DNA from: Candidatus Zambryskibacteria bacterium RIFOXYD1_FULL_40_13
GTDB lineage: Bacteria; Patescibacteriota; Minisyncoccia; Phycocordibacterales; DATDWN01
Length of the DNA stretch: 32,011 bases
Direction: 5' to 3'
Assembly: GCA_001824295.1 (NCBI GenBank)
Contig: MHWY01000007.1
Span: 1-32,011 of the forward strand
The notes beneath the pieces were generated by a model that was not told the DNA's origin, did no database searches, and worked only from the letters and a program-made list of their open reading frames with translations. The number at the start of each line of letters is the position of its first letter. Position 1 is the first letter of the stretch. The translations under genes and the position numbers were made by a program. Of the stretch, positions 12,472 to 19,941 are shown piece after piece.

Positions 12472-14370
12472 ATGAGAATTGTTACTGTTATCCCTATAAG
12501 TAAAGGTATAGGCAAAGATACCCTAACCTACTTCACACAGAAAAGTGTGACGGCTGGTTCTATTGTCTCTGTCCCCCTCCGAAACAAAATGGTTTTTGGC
12601 CTAGTGACAGAGAGCAAGGTGGCACAGGAAATGAAATCCGAGCTCAAAAGCCTTTCATATAATATAAAAAAAATAGACAATATTGAGACCCATTCATTCA
12701 TATCAAGTTCCTTTATTGAAAGTGCGGAGAAAATTGCCGACTATAATGCCTCCTCGGTTGGAGCCGTCCTCTCTGCCCTTCTACCAAAAACAATCTTGGA
12801 GGAAAGCAAAGAACTTTCTTATACCCCAAAGGAGAAGCCTGTGGGAATATTCCACGAAACCCTCCTGCTCCAGTCTGATGACGAAGAAAGGTATGCGACA
12901 TACAAAAGTCTTATTCGCGAAGAATTTGCAAAGAACCGCAGTGTTTTCTTCTGCATGCCCGGTGCAGAGGATTTGCTCAACGCAAAACTTTCACTTGAGA
13001 AAGGCATAGAAAACTATACCCACATCCTTCATTCTGGCCTATCAAAAAAGGACATAGTTTCTACCTGGCAAAAGATAATCGCCGAGGAGCACCCAGTCTT
13101 GATTATCGCCACAGGGTTATTTCTTTCTATTCCAAGAGATGACCTCGGTGCTATCATCTTAGAGAAGGAAAGTTCCAGAGCCTACAAGATGCAAACGAGG
13201 CCATTTATTGATATCCGCTCGGCTGTAGAAATAATAGCCAAGAAATTTAGAGTTAAGCTTGTCTTGGGTGATATTTTTTTACGGACAGAAACACTCTGGG
13301 AGGAGAAAAACGGCACCTATGCGGACTTAGCTCCCTTGAAGTTCCGCTCACTGACCACAGCAACCTGTGAACTCATAGACATGAAAACTCCACAAGATAT
13401 GAAAAAAAAGGAGTTTAAGATACTTGACGAAAAGCTGAAGAAAATAATCATTGAAGCAAAGGAGAATAACGAACACACTTTTCTTTTTTGCGGGCGAAAG
13501 GGTCTTTTCCCCCAGACAGTCTGCAGTGACTGTGGAACTGTAGTTGTGTGTAAGAACTGCAACACGCCAGTTGTGTTATACAGCAGGAAAAACAATGGGG
13601 TACAAAAAAACTTATTTGTTTGTAACCATTGCGGAGAGAGGCGCGATGCAGAGGAACTATGCGCTCATTGTAAGGGTTGGAGACTGAATCCACTTGGCAT
13701 CGGTATTGACCGAGTGGTAGAGGAAGTTAAACAGCTCATTGAAGACGTAAACCTAGTCGTCATAGATAAGGAACACATCTCTACACACAAGCAGGCAGTT
13801 AAGGCTCGCGATTTATTCTACAAAACACCAGGTAGTATTATGGTCGGAACAGAGATGGCCCTAACCTATCTCAATGAAAAAATAGAGAACTCGGCAGTGG
13901 TTTCATTGGACTCCTACTTCTCAATTCCAGACTTCCAAATAAACGAGAAAATATTCCACATATTACTTACATTACGAGAGATAAGCCAAAAAAGTCTTGT
14001 CTTCCAAACAAGACAGGAAAATCCGAAAATTTTTGACTATGCATTACGCGGAAATCTCATAGATTTTTACCGAGATGAGATTGAGGAAAGAAAATCAATT
14101 GGCTATCCCCCATTTACTACCTATGTAAAAATGACCTTGGAAGGAGAAAAAAACACAGTTAAAAAAATGATGGAGGCGGTGGTGGAATTAATGAAACCGT
14201 TTGAAGTAAACACCTTTGATGCATTCACCCCAGGGAGCAAGCTTAAATACACTACCCATGGATTAATTTCTTTGCCAAAAGGTAGGTGGATAGATCAAGA
14301 ACTCCTTACCAAACTGCGCAATCTTCCACCACAATTTATGATTAGAATAGACCCAATCACCCTTCTCTAG
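12472..14370 (+). CDS. priA: PriA-like primosomal protein without ATPase motifs
   Basis: 632 residues from the ATG at 12472; the frame is open from an ATG at 12451. PriA normally recognises stalled forks and reloads the replicative helicase. The N-terminal DNA-binding segment is recognisable (PISKGIGKDTLTYFT to GSIVSVPLRNKMVFGLV). The cysteine-rich region (about residues 350-403) has four CxxC pairs (CSDCG, CKNC, CNHCG, CAHCKG) followed by the GIGIDRVVEEVKQL region. The Walker A G-x-x-G-S-G-K-T loop expected near residue 130 is missing, and the DEEH box is replaced by a LEKES-like sequence. The protein is therefore probably a structural primosome factor rather than a helicase. The C-terminal PriA segment (RKSIGYPPFTTYVKM) is present. 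It is followed after 39 nt by def. Confidence 0.88.
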   Translation: MRIVTVIPISKGIGKDTLTYFTQKSVTAGSIVSVPLRNKMVFGLVTESKVAQEMKSELKSLSYNIKKIDNIETHSFISSSFIESAEKIADYNASSVGAVLSALLPKTILEESKELSYTPKEKPVGIFHETLLLQSDDEERYATYKSLIREEFAKNRSVFFCMPGAEDLLNAKLSLEKGIENYTHILHSGLSKKDIVSTWQKIIAEEHPVLIIATGLFLSIPRDDLGAIILEKESSRAYKMQTRPFIDIRSAVEIIAKKFRVKLVLGDIFLRTETLWEEKNGTYADLAPLKFRSLTTATCELIDMKTPQDMKKKEFKILDEKLKKIIIEAKENNEHTFLFCGRKGLFPQTVCSDCGTVVVCKNCNTPVVLYSRKNNGVQKNLFVCNHCGERRDAEELCAHCKGWRLNPLGIGIDRVVEEVKQLIEDVNLVVIDKEHISTHKQAVKARDLFYKTPGSIMVGTEMALTYLNEKIENSAVVSLDSYFSIPDFQINEKIFHILLTLREISQKSLVFQTRQENPKIFDYALRGNLIDFYRDEIEERKSIGYPPFTTYVKMTLEGEKNTVKKMMEAVVELMKPFEVNTFDAFTPGSKLKYTTHGLISLPKGRWIDQELLTKLRNLPPQFMIRIDPITLL

Positions 14371-14409
14371 AGACAATTTTTGTGATAAATTGAGATGTAA
14401 ATCAATATA

Positions 14410-14949
14410 ATGAAAAAAATATTACAAAAAGAGGCCCCAGTTTTGAGAGAAATATGCAAAAGCATACCCCTTGAAGAAATATCCTCACCGCAAATTCAAA
14501 AAATCCTAAAAGAAATGAGCACTGCTCTGGCCTCACAGGATGACGGTGTCGCTATCGCAGCCCCACAGATTGGATACCCACTTAGAATTTTTGTTGTCTC
14601 CAAGAAAGTGGTTGGAATAATGAAAAAAGAAGACAAACAACCATCGGAGAAAGCAAAGGATTCGGTATATATAAACCCCATTCTAAAAAAAGTATCAAGA
14701 GAAAGAGCAACTGTGGAAGAAGGTTGCCTCTCAATAAGATATCTCTATGGCAAGGTCAGCCGTGGCGAGAAAGCAACAGTAGTGGCTTATGACGAAAATG
14801 GAAAAAAGTTTGAAAGAGGCGGAACAGGACTTCTTGCTCAGATATTTCAGCATGAGATGGACCACTTAGATGGAATTCTTTTCATTGACAAAGCAAAATT
14901 TGTTGAAGAAATACCACCCGTAAAACAATCAGCAAAAAAACAAAAATGA
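14410..14949 (+). CDS. def: Peptide deformylase
   Basis: 179 residues. Removes the formyl group from nascent protein N-termini. All three metal-site motifs are visible: GVAIAAPQ (46-53), EGCLS (104-108, cysteine ligand) and QHEMDH (147-152, two histidine ligands and catalytic glutamate). Its stop codon overlaps the fmt start by 4 nt (ATGA), so the two genes that add and remove formyl groups are translationally coupled, as is classical for def-fmt. The C-terminus is a short lysine-rich tail. Confidence 0.95.
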   Translation: MKKILQKEAPVLREICKSIPLEEISSPQIQKILKEMSTALASQDDGVAIAAPQIGYPLRIFVVSKKVVGIMKKEDKQPSEKAKDSVYINPILKKVSRERATVEEGCLSIRYLYGKVSRGEKATVVAYDENGKKFERGGTGLLAQIFQHEMDHLDGILFIDKAKFVEEIPPVKQSAKKQK

Positions 14950-15797
14950 ACAAACTAAATTGGGCCTTCTTTGGAACATCAAAATTCTCTGTTGTCGTCT
15001 TGGATGAACTTAAATCTGAGGGACTAATCCCCTCGCTAATAGTAACGACGGAAGACAAACCAAAAGGCAGAAAACTTATTTTGACAGCACCAGAAACTAA
15101 AACTTGGGCTATAGAAAACAACATACCATATATACAACCAAAAACATTAAAAGACACAGAAGTGGTCTCGAAACTTTCAACTTTAAACTTTGAACTATTC
15201 ATCGTCGCTTCCTACGGCAAAATTATTCCTCAAAACATTTTAGACATACCTAAATACAAGACCCTTAATGTCCACCCATCTCTCCTTCCCAGACTTCGTG
15301 GGGCTTCCCCCATCCAAAGTGCAATCCTTAATGAAGATGAGACTGGTGTGTCAATAATAAGGCTGGACAGTGAGATGGACCACGGACCGATTCTCCACAA
15401 GGAGACAGTCGCAACAGATGAGTGGCCAACATATGCTGAAAAATTAGAGAAAAGGCTGGGAGAAGTGGGTGGTAAAATGCTGGTGAAAATACTCCCTGAC
15501 TGGATTGATGGAAAAATTCTAGAAAAAGAGCAAGACCATTCCCTTGCGACTTTCTGTAAAAAAATAGAAAAAACTGACGGTGAATTAAATCTGGAGGATT
15601 CTCCAGAAATAAACCTTCGAAAAATAATGGCTTATTGTGTTTGGCCAGGTGCTTACTACTTTGAGGATAGAAAAAGAATGATAGTAAAACAAGCACACAT
15701 TGAAGACAGCAAACTAGTGCTAGATAGAATAGTTCCTGAAGGAAAGAAGGAGATGAGTTACAAGGATTATCTGAACGGTAAAAAGGTTAGTAAATAG
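14946..15797 (+). CDS. fmt: Methionyl-tRNA formyltransferase
   Basis: 283 residues. Transfers formyl from 10-formyl-tetrahydrofolate to initiator Met-tRNA. The Rossmann-like N-terminus FFGTSKFS (8-15) and the catalytic triad N108, H110 and D145 are present in TLNVHPSLLPRLRGASP and MDHGPIL. The C-terminal OB-type domain is shortened (family length about 315). Like def it is a real, intact gene, so formyl-methionine initiation is retained here despite the reduced gene set. A hairpin follows at 15801-15844. Confidence 0.93.
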   Translation: MNKLNWAFFGTSKFSVVVLDELKSEGLIPSLIVTTEDKPKGRKLILTAPETKTWAIENNIPYIQPKTLKDTEVVSKLSTLNFELFIVASYGKIIPQNILDIPKYKTLNVHPSLLPRLRGASPIQSAILNEDETGVSIIRLDSEMDHGPILHKETVATDEWPTYAEKLEKRLGEVGGKMLVKILPDWIDGKILEKEQDHSLATFCKKIEKTDGELNLEDSPEINLRKIMAYCVWPGAYYFEDRKRMIVKQAHIEDSKLVLDRIVPEGKKEMSYKDYLNGKKVSK

Positions 15798-15800
15798 CTG

Positions 15801-15844
15801 TTAGGTTTTAGTAAAATACATTTGTACTTTTACTAGCCACCTAA
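15801..15844. terminator. Bidirectional terminator between fmt and the hibernation-factor gene
   Basis: A long stem TTAGGT..AGTAAAA pairs with TTTTACT..ACCTAA, with A- and T-rich arms that can end transcription from both converging genes. Confidence 0.6.
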
Positions 15845-15860
15845 ACCTGAAATCTAGAAC

Positions 15861-16241
15861 CTAATGCTTCCACGGCCTGAAATCAACCATCTTGATTAGG
15901 TTTTTGATTTTTTGTGCTCCTCTTCTCCAAAGTTTTTTGTACTTGTTTTTTCTTGAAACAATTACCCTCTCCGCCTCATCACGGACAACATCAATAGCAG
16001 TATATAGGTCCACCTCTTCAGCCATAGCGTAAACTTGCTTGTTGCCTGGTCCAACAATATTCACTTCTGCCTTAAATATGTCCCCGGTGTTATGGTGTTT
16101 TGTTGTTCTCCCTATTTCCACTTCGCACAAAACCTCATCTCTCGTATCTAGAAATCGGCCAAGAGTGGATATTTTCTTTGACACATAATCATCTATCGCT
16201 GGTGTAATATCAAAATTCTTTGATGTTATTTTTATTTTCAT
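15861..16241 (-). CDS. hpf: Ribosome hibernation-promoting factor (HPF/RaiA family)
   Basis: 126 residues, the short form with only the S30AE domain. It binds the decoding centre of the 30S subunit and silences ribosomes during stress. The sequence begins MKIKITSKNFDITPAIDDYV, the usual start of the family, then carries EVEIGRTTKHHNTGDIFKAEV in the beta sheet and LYTAIDVVRDEAERVI in the second helix (parts cited). I chose the ATG at 16241: TATAAT ends 6 nt before it and TTGAAG lies 18 nt further up, predicting a leaderless mRNA. The frame extends to 16277 without support. Confidence 0.9.
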   Translation of the reverse strand: MKIKITSKNFDITPAIDDYVSKKISTLGRFLDTRDEVLCEVEIGRTTKHHNTGDIFKAEVNIVGPGNKQVYAMAEEVDLYTAIDVVRDEAERVIVSRKNKYKKLWRRGAQKIKNLIKMVDFRPWKH

Positions 16242-16290
16242 ACTCCTATTATACCATCTGGCACAACAAGCCTTCAACCCACAAAAAACA

Positions 16291-16318
16291 TTGCATTCTT
16301 GTATATTTTTGGTATTAT
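16291..16318 (+). promoter_or_regulatory. Promoter of the tRNA-Asn gene
   Basis: TTGCAT (16291-16296), a 16-nt spacer and TATTAT (16313-16318), about 35 nt before the tRNA. A small GTTTAA/TTAAAC hairpin lies between them. Confidence 0.6.
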
Positions 16319-16387
16319 CTTACTAGTTTAATGTAAAACGTTAAACTAACATTCTGCGATAGCTCAGTCGGTAGAGCGCCTCCCTGT

Positions 16388-16955
16388 GTCGTAGGTTCAG
16401 TGGTATACTTATACTATGTATACCAAGAAGAAAGAAACTAGAACCTATGCTGATCGCGCCGAGTATATGCGTATGGCAGTTAAACGAAGAAGAAGAAAAC
16501 TTCGTGAAATGGCCAGAGCATCGAAAGGTGATAAATGTGCGATATGTGGTTATGATAAGTGCGCAAGAGTGCTCAGTTTCCATCACATCAACCCCTCAAA
16601 AAAAGATTTTTGTCTTTCTGAAAGGGGTCTTACCCGCTCATGGGAAAAGATAAAGAAGGAAATTGATAAATGTGTTCTATTGTGTGCAAATTGCCACGTT
16701 GAAGTACATGACGGCATTACGCAGCTTCCAAAAGAAATTTTGGTTGAAAAATGAGGTGAATTGCTGGAAGCCCAATCCAAATAAATTGGAGGGTAATCAG
16801 CAGCCAAGTCCCAAGAGAAATCAAGGGAAAGGTTCAGAGACTATCTCGAAAGAGAGTACTCGGTATTACTTAAAATAATACCCAGGAAGCGCCTCACCCG
16901 TCGATTCGTCACGGTGATGATATAGTCCATACCTTAAGTAATTAAGGATAAAATG
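16388..16955 (+). mobile_element. Group I intron in tRNA-Asn
   Basis: 568 nt. The 5' splice site follows U, with P1 formed by exon CCTGT and intron GTAGG including the required U-G wobble. The intron ends in G. Conserved core strings are present: P/P4 around AATTGCTGGAAGCCC (16759-16773), Q/P4' GGTAATCAGCAGCCAAG (16792-16808), R/P7 GGTTCAGAGACTAT (16831-16844) and S/P7' GATATAGTCC (about 16919-16928). A P2-like GGTATAC/GTATACC hairpin (16402-16424) contains the start of the HNH gene. The intron is expected to self-splice and, with its endonuclease, to home. Confidence 0.9.
16416..16754 (+). CDS. Intron-encoded HNH homing endonuclease
   Basis: 112 residues. The N-terminal 40 residues are very basic (KRRRRKLR), likely DNA-contacting. 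The HNH fold follows: CAIC (41-44), LSFHHINPS with the catalytic histidine pair (56-57), and CANCHVEVH (90-98), giving four cysteine ligands for a structural zinc. It lies entirely inside the intron and begins in the loop of the P2-like hairpin, a normal location for such genes. It would cut the intronless tRNA-Asn allele and so promote spread of the intron. No Shine-Dalgarno sequence is visible. Confidence 0.9.
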   Translation: MYTKKKETRTYADRAEYMRMAVKRRRRKLREMARASKGDKCAICGYDKCARVLSFHHINPSKKDFCLSERGLTRSWEKIKKEIDKCVLLCANCHVEVHDGITQLPKEILVEK

Positions 16956-16973
16956 TAAGGAGGATGTCCCAGG

Positions 16974-16993
16974 TTCGAGCCCTGGTCGCAGAG
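16974..16993 (+). other. Putative attachment core (left), tRNA-Asn 3' end
   Basis: The tRNA segment TTCGAGCCCTGGTCGCAGAG recurs with one inserted base and otherwise the same sequence at 21540-21561 (TTCGAGACCCC and TGGTCGCAGAG). These direct repeats bracket the island in the way expected for integration into a tRNA 3' end that keeps the tRNA intact. Confidence 0.65.
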
Positions 16994-17033
16994 CAAATGA
17001 AAGAGCGCCTTTGTGGCGTTTTTTCATTTGCTC
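16991..17033 (+). terminator. Hairpin directly after tRNA-Asn, also part of the repeated element
   Basis: Perfect 12-bp arms GAGCAAATGAAA/TTTCATTTGCTC enclose a GC-rich hairpin CGCC/GGCG and a T-run, a plausible tRNA terminator. An identical copy lies at 21328-21370 without a tRNA before it. Confidence 0.6.
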
Positions 17034-17173
17034 TGCGAAACAAAGCGAAGCTTTGTGCCCAGGGCTCGAACAGATTGGCGGTCTACGGGCGCAGTGGCGA
17101 CTGTCGCCAATCTGCGTTTTGAATTCTGACGAGAGGCGACGAGTCAGAATTCAAAAAGAGCACCCTGGTCGCA
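16991..17173. repeat. Structured island-flanking element, left copy
   Basis: 183 nt. The first 80 nt are identical to 21328-21407. The other 103 nt differ in sequence but not in length from 21408-21510. Stems: 17071-17080 with 17105-17114 (10 bp), an inner stem 17088-17092 with 17097-17101, and 17121-17130 with 17143-17152 (10 bp, extended by TTTT/AAAA). Upstream, ACAAAGC/GCTTTGT forms a hairpin and CCAGGG pairs with the final CCCTGG, so that TGCGA and the terminal TCGCA close the whole. Pieces of the tRNA-Asn 3' end are present in both orientations: CCCTGGTCGCA at the end, and on the minus strand TTCGAGCCCTGG and TCGCAGAG separated by a 20-nt hairpin insert. Confidence 0.85.
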
Positions 17174-17220
17174 AAGCTTCTTATCGATGATGATGCGTGA
17201 ATATGCTTCGTTCATAAAAT

Positions 17221-17403
17221 TTATTTTGTCTTGGTCTTCGCCATAAACTTCTCAAACTCAGTGCGATCAATCCGGTACTCCTTACCGATCTTATGAGCGA
17301 CAAGCCGGCCGGCTTTGATGTACCGGTATATGGTCATCACATTGACCGACAGAAGCTCGGCCAATTCCGTAGGCGTGTAGTATGCTTGCGGTTCTTTTTT
17401 CAT
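17221..17403 (-). CDS. Excisionase-family helix-turn-helix DNA-binding protein
   Basis: 60 residues, a MerR-like winged helix of the HTH_17/excisionase type: YTPTELAELLSVNVMTIYRY gives the helix-turn-helix and GRLVAHKIGKEYRIDRTEFE the wing and capping helix. Proteins of this form act as recombination directionality factors or as small repressors. It is the first gene inside the left end of the island, divergent from the cargo operon. Its promoter (TTGTAA, 17 nt, TATGAT; 17449-17421) overlaps that of the operon, so it may repress the operon as well as act in excision. Length is typical of the family. Confidence 0.85.
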   Translation of the reverse strand: MKKEPQAYYTPTELAELLSVNVMTIYRYIKAGRLVAHKIGKEYRIDRTEFEKFMAKTKTK

Positions 17404-17420
17404 GGCTTTTGTGTCTCTAA

Positions 17421-17467
17421 ATCATACTTTACTTTGATTGACATTACAATACCGACGCGAGTAGAAT
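17421..17467. promoter_or_regulatory. Divergent promoter region of the island
   Basis: Minus strand: TTGTAA (17449-17444), 17 nt, TATGAT (17426-17421) for the HTH gene. Plus strand: TTGACA (17438-17443), 18 nt, TAGAAT (17462-17467) for the cargo operon. The -35 regions interleave, a layout typical of regulator-controlled divergent units. Confidence 0.55.
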
Positions 17468-19016
17468 GAAGACCAAGATGAGTATTTCAGATTTAATAAC
17501 TTGGATAAAAAACTTCTTCAAGAAGGAAGATAAAACAGCTCTCCAACTTTACACCAAAGAGTATTTGGAGTACTTCGACCATCTTTTTAATCGCGCAGCC
17601 AATGCCAATGGTTTTAACTATCTCTACACAATTTTACGTGTAGAAGGAATGACTAGCGGTCATTGGGATGCATTTGTCGAAGCGGAAGATACTGCTATGG
17701 ATTTCAGCAAACTTCTCCGAAAGATGGGGAAAAATGAGGAGAAGAGGAAAATTAGAATGGCTCTATTTTTGTACTGCCACTCTACTGAGATGTCAGTTCC
17801 ATATGAAGTAATTGCAAACCTTTTACGGGTATCGATGGATCAAGAGTACAAGATGTATCCATTTGCTCATCTAATTAGAGTAGAGAAGTCAAAAAACAAC
17901 TTTTTCGCAAAGCGACATTTGCCGTATCCTAAACAAAAAATTAAATACATCAAGGAGTTAGCTGCTACCGCAGGTGAAGAAAAGATCGGAGAGATTTTTG
18001 ACAGTTTCTTTCGCAACGATGTTAGGAACGCTTTTTATCACTCGGACTACACGATTACCGATGATGAATTCAGAATAATTCAAGGTGCTGAGTTAGGCCA
18101 AGAAGTTATTTCTCTCGAAGAAATCTCAGAAATTCTCGCACGTTGCTTCGCTTTCTACTCTGCTTTTTTTATTACATATAATCGTATTAGAAAAGGCCTT
18201 GCCGAGGGTCAGCGTTACCAGAGAATGCCAAACTATGAAGTTCTCGAGCTCTTGTCAGACAAGGACGAGGGACTAACAGGTTTCAAGATCCACTTTCCCA
18301 ATGGAGGTCATGCAATGTTTGAACGTAAAAAATATGAAGGCACCAAGGGTGTGAATTTCATGATTGAAGAAGAAGGGATAAGTTTACACGTTGGTGAACT
18401 CAGCAGCTACAATAATGCAACTGGTTGGTTCGTCGAAGGAAAGCCCTTTGTGCAACTCGGCACGAGATACAATCGTGTGGGACATTGGTACCCGATTGTT
18501 TTTCGCAGAAACTCTCAGTCCCTACAAACCAAAGCCCATCAAACGACAACAGATAAAGTTGTGCAGGGCTGTTTGTTCTACATTTACGCAACAGGCCATA
18601 TGGCTGTTGAATTCGTAATAAAATCAAAATCGGCACTTTTTGAGGGCGATATCTTGTCACTACCTCTATCAGGTAAAAAGAAAAATATAACTGTACATAA
18701 GGTTGCGGAAACTCCAAGTGGTAAATTTATTTACGATGCCACATTCCATCTAGACGAAAGCGACCCCGCAACAGTACGCGCAGCTCTCGATGAAATAGAG
18801 AAATTAATTGCAGAATTCAAAATAAAAGACGGTAACCTTCGTTGGCGATTAAAATACCAACTCTACGGTAGTCCTAGTGATAATGATGTTGAACCTAATG
18901 CTGACGGTTCCTTTACTATCGTACTTAATATGGATGACCCGCGGCACACCATGGTGGCCTCAGACTTAACCATGTTTCCAAAATCTGATTGGAAAATTAA
19001 AGAAGAGTGGATCTAA
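17466..19016 (+). CDS. Cargo protein 1 with HEPN-like RNxxxH motif
   Basis: 516 residues of unknown family. The N-terminal ~240 residues are helical and contain FFRNDVRNAFYHSDYTITDD, in which R187-N-x3-H192 fits the R-x4-6-H active-site motif of HEPN RNases, common in toxins and anti-phage proteins. The second half (about 260-516) is beta-rich, with segments such as GHAMFERKKYEG and HVGELSSYNNATGWFVEG, and is not recognised. The start at 17466 overlaps the predicted -10 box, so the ATG at 17478 (codon 5) may be the true one. It is separated by 10 nt from the DUF4238 gene. A HEPN effector is inferred only from the motif and its helical context. Confidence 0.7.
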   Translation: MKTKMSISDLITWIKNFFKKEDKTALQLYTKEYLEYFDHLFNRAANANGFNYLYTILRVEGMTSGHWDAFVEAEDTAMDFSKLLRKMGKNEEKRKIRMALFLYCHSTEMSVPYEVIANLLRVSMDQEYKMYPFAHLIRVEKSKNNFFAKRHLPYPKQKIKYIKELAATAGEEKIGEIFDSFFRNDVRNAFYHSDYTITDDEFRIIQGAELGQEVISLEEISEILARCFAFYSAFFITYNRIRKGLAEGQRYQRMPNYEVLELLSDKDEGLTGFKIHFPNGGHAMFERKKYEGTKGVNFMIEEEGISLHVGELSSYNNATGWFVEGKPFVQLGTRYNRVGHWYPIVFRRNSQSLQTKAHQTTTDKVVQGCLFYIYATGHMAVEFVIKSKSALFEGDILSLPLSGKKKNITVHKVAETPSGKFIYDATFHLDESDPATVRAALDEIEKLIAEFKIKDGNLRWRLKYQLYGSPSDNDVEPNADGSFTIVLNMDDPRHTMVASDLTMFPKSDWKIKEEWI

Positions 19017-19026
19017 CTGAAAAACA

Positions 19027-19941
19027 ATGTCTGACCCGAAAAACCAACATACCATTCCTCAGTGCTATCTAAAGCAGTTCGTGGATCCGAAGGTACCAAG
19101 TAATTTCGGACCATGCGTTTGGATTTTTGAACGTAAGAGTAAGCGCGGAAAAAGAAAGAACGTCAGGAGTGTGCTTACAGAGACCGATGTATACACTTTG
19201 CAAGGTGATTACTCGATTGAAAAGTCGCTTGCCCAACTAGAGAGTGAGTATGCGGTTATCTTCGAAAATAAGATCAAAAACAAACTACCTCTAACGCCCT
19301 ACGAGCACACTATCTTCTGTGCATTCGTTGCGGCCATGTTGCAACGAACTCTAAAACAAAAGGAGCATATTGAGAACCAAATGGATCAGATGATCGGCTG
19401 GGCGAAGCAGCTCGAAATGGTACATGGAGCGAAACCAAAGTCATCGATTGCTTGGGAGGAGGCAAAAAAGGATGCCCACAAAATTAGTGTTGTGGAAATG
19501 GTGCCAGATATCGCAAAAATCCTCTCTAAGATGAATGTGGCCTTCCTTTGTACGAAGAGTAAGAGGGTGTCGTTTATAACCTCGGACTCTCCTGCATACC
19601 TTTTCAATAGCCAATTGCAATTCCAGCGCTGGTTTGCGCCAGCGTTCGGGCAGAAGCATGTCGAAATCCGGATGCCGCTCTCGCCAGAGATTTCCGTATG
19701 TTTTAGTTGGATCAATAACCTGCGTGGCTACTTGGTAGCGACCGAGGACATGGTACACAACGACAACCGAATGGTGTTCGGATACTCTCACCAGTATTTC
19801 ATTGCAAACTCTCAGAAACTGAAACGGCGCTGGTTCCGGCGTCTACCCTTGGACCCAGTATTTATTTGGCGTTTCCTAAAGAACAAGACGCCGATGTGGA
19901 TCGCCGATATTCGTCGTAAGTACCGTAAACACCATGTCTGA
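19027..19941 (+). CDS. Cargo protein 2, DUF4238 family
   Basis: 304 residues. The N-terminus NQHTIPQCYLKQF matches the H-x-I-P-x-x-Y-L-x-x-F opening of DUF4238 proteins. The middle FITSDSPAYLF and the later MPLSPEISVCFSW correspond to the family's conserved SD-P and PLSP segments. The biochemical role of the family is unknown to me; members are often scattered in accessory regions. It overlaps the next gene by 8 nt, so translation is coupled. The C-terminus is very basic, with many arginines and lysines (residues about 270-304), which could contact nucleic acid. Confidence 0.75.
   Translation: MSDPKNQHTIPQCYLKQFVDPKVPSNFGPCVWIFERKSKRGKRKNVRSVLTETDVYTLQGDYSIEKSLAQLESEYAVIFENKIKNKLPLTPYEHTIFCAFVAAMLQRTLKQKEHIENQMDQMIGWAKQLEMVHGAKPKSSIAWEEAKKDAHKISVVEMVPDIAKILSKMNVAFLCTKSKRVSFITSDSPAYLFNSQLQFQRWFAPAFGQKHVEIRMPLSPEISVCFSWINNLRGYLVATEDMVHNDNRMVFGYSHQYFIANSQKLKRRWFRRLPLDPVFIWRFLKNKTPMWIADIRRKYRKHHV

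Larger units (their letters stand above)
16353..16993 (+). tRNA. tRNA-Asn(GUU) interrupted by a group I intron
   Basis: Exon 1 is 16353-16387 and exon 2 is 16956-16993. The joined exons give a perfect cloverleaf: acceptor TCTGCGA/TCGCAGA, D-stem GCTC/GAGC, anticodon stem CCTCC/GGAGG with loop CTGTTAA, variable ATGTC, and T-arm CCAGG/CCTGG with TTCGAGC. The anticodon is GTT. U1 and discriminator G73 match bacterial tRNA-Asn. CCA is not encoded. The intron sits between anticodon nucleotides 35 and 36. The other possible reading, a GTG anticodon with a different splice point, fits tRNA-His poorly and ignores the group I rule of U before and G at the end of the intron. Confidence 0.92.

Noticed and set aside
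16353-16993. tRNA-His (anticodon GTG) reading of the split tRNA
   Set aside because: It needs a splice point that breaks the U-before/G-at-end rule of group I introns. U1 and G73 are typical of tRNA-Asn, and the extra 5' G and C73 of tRNA-His are absent.
16991-17173. Integron attC site
   Set aside because: The folded-hairpin logic is similar, but the consensus R' and R'' boxes (GTTRRRY and RYYYAAC) are not seen and no IntI-type gene is present. The tRNA-derived ends are different.
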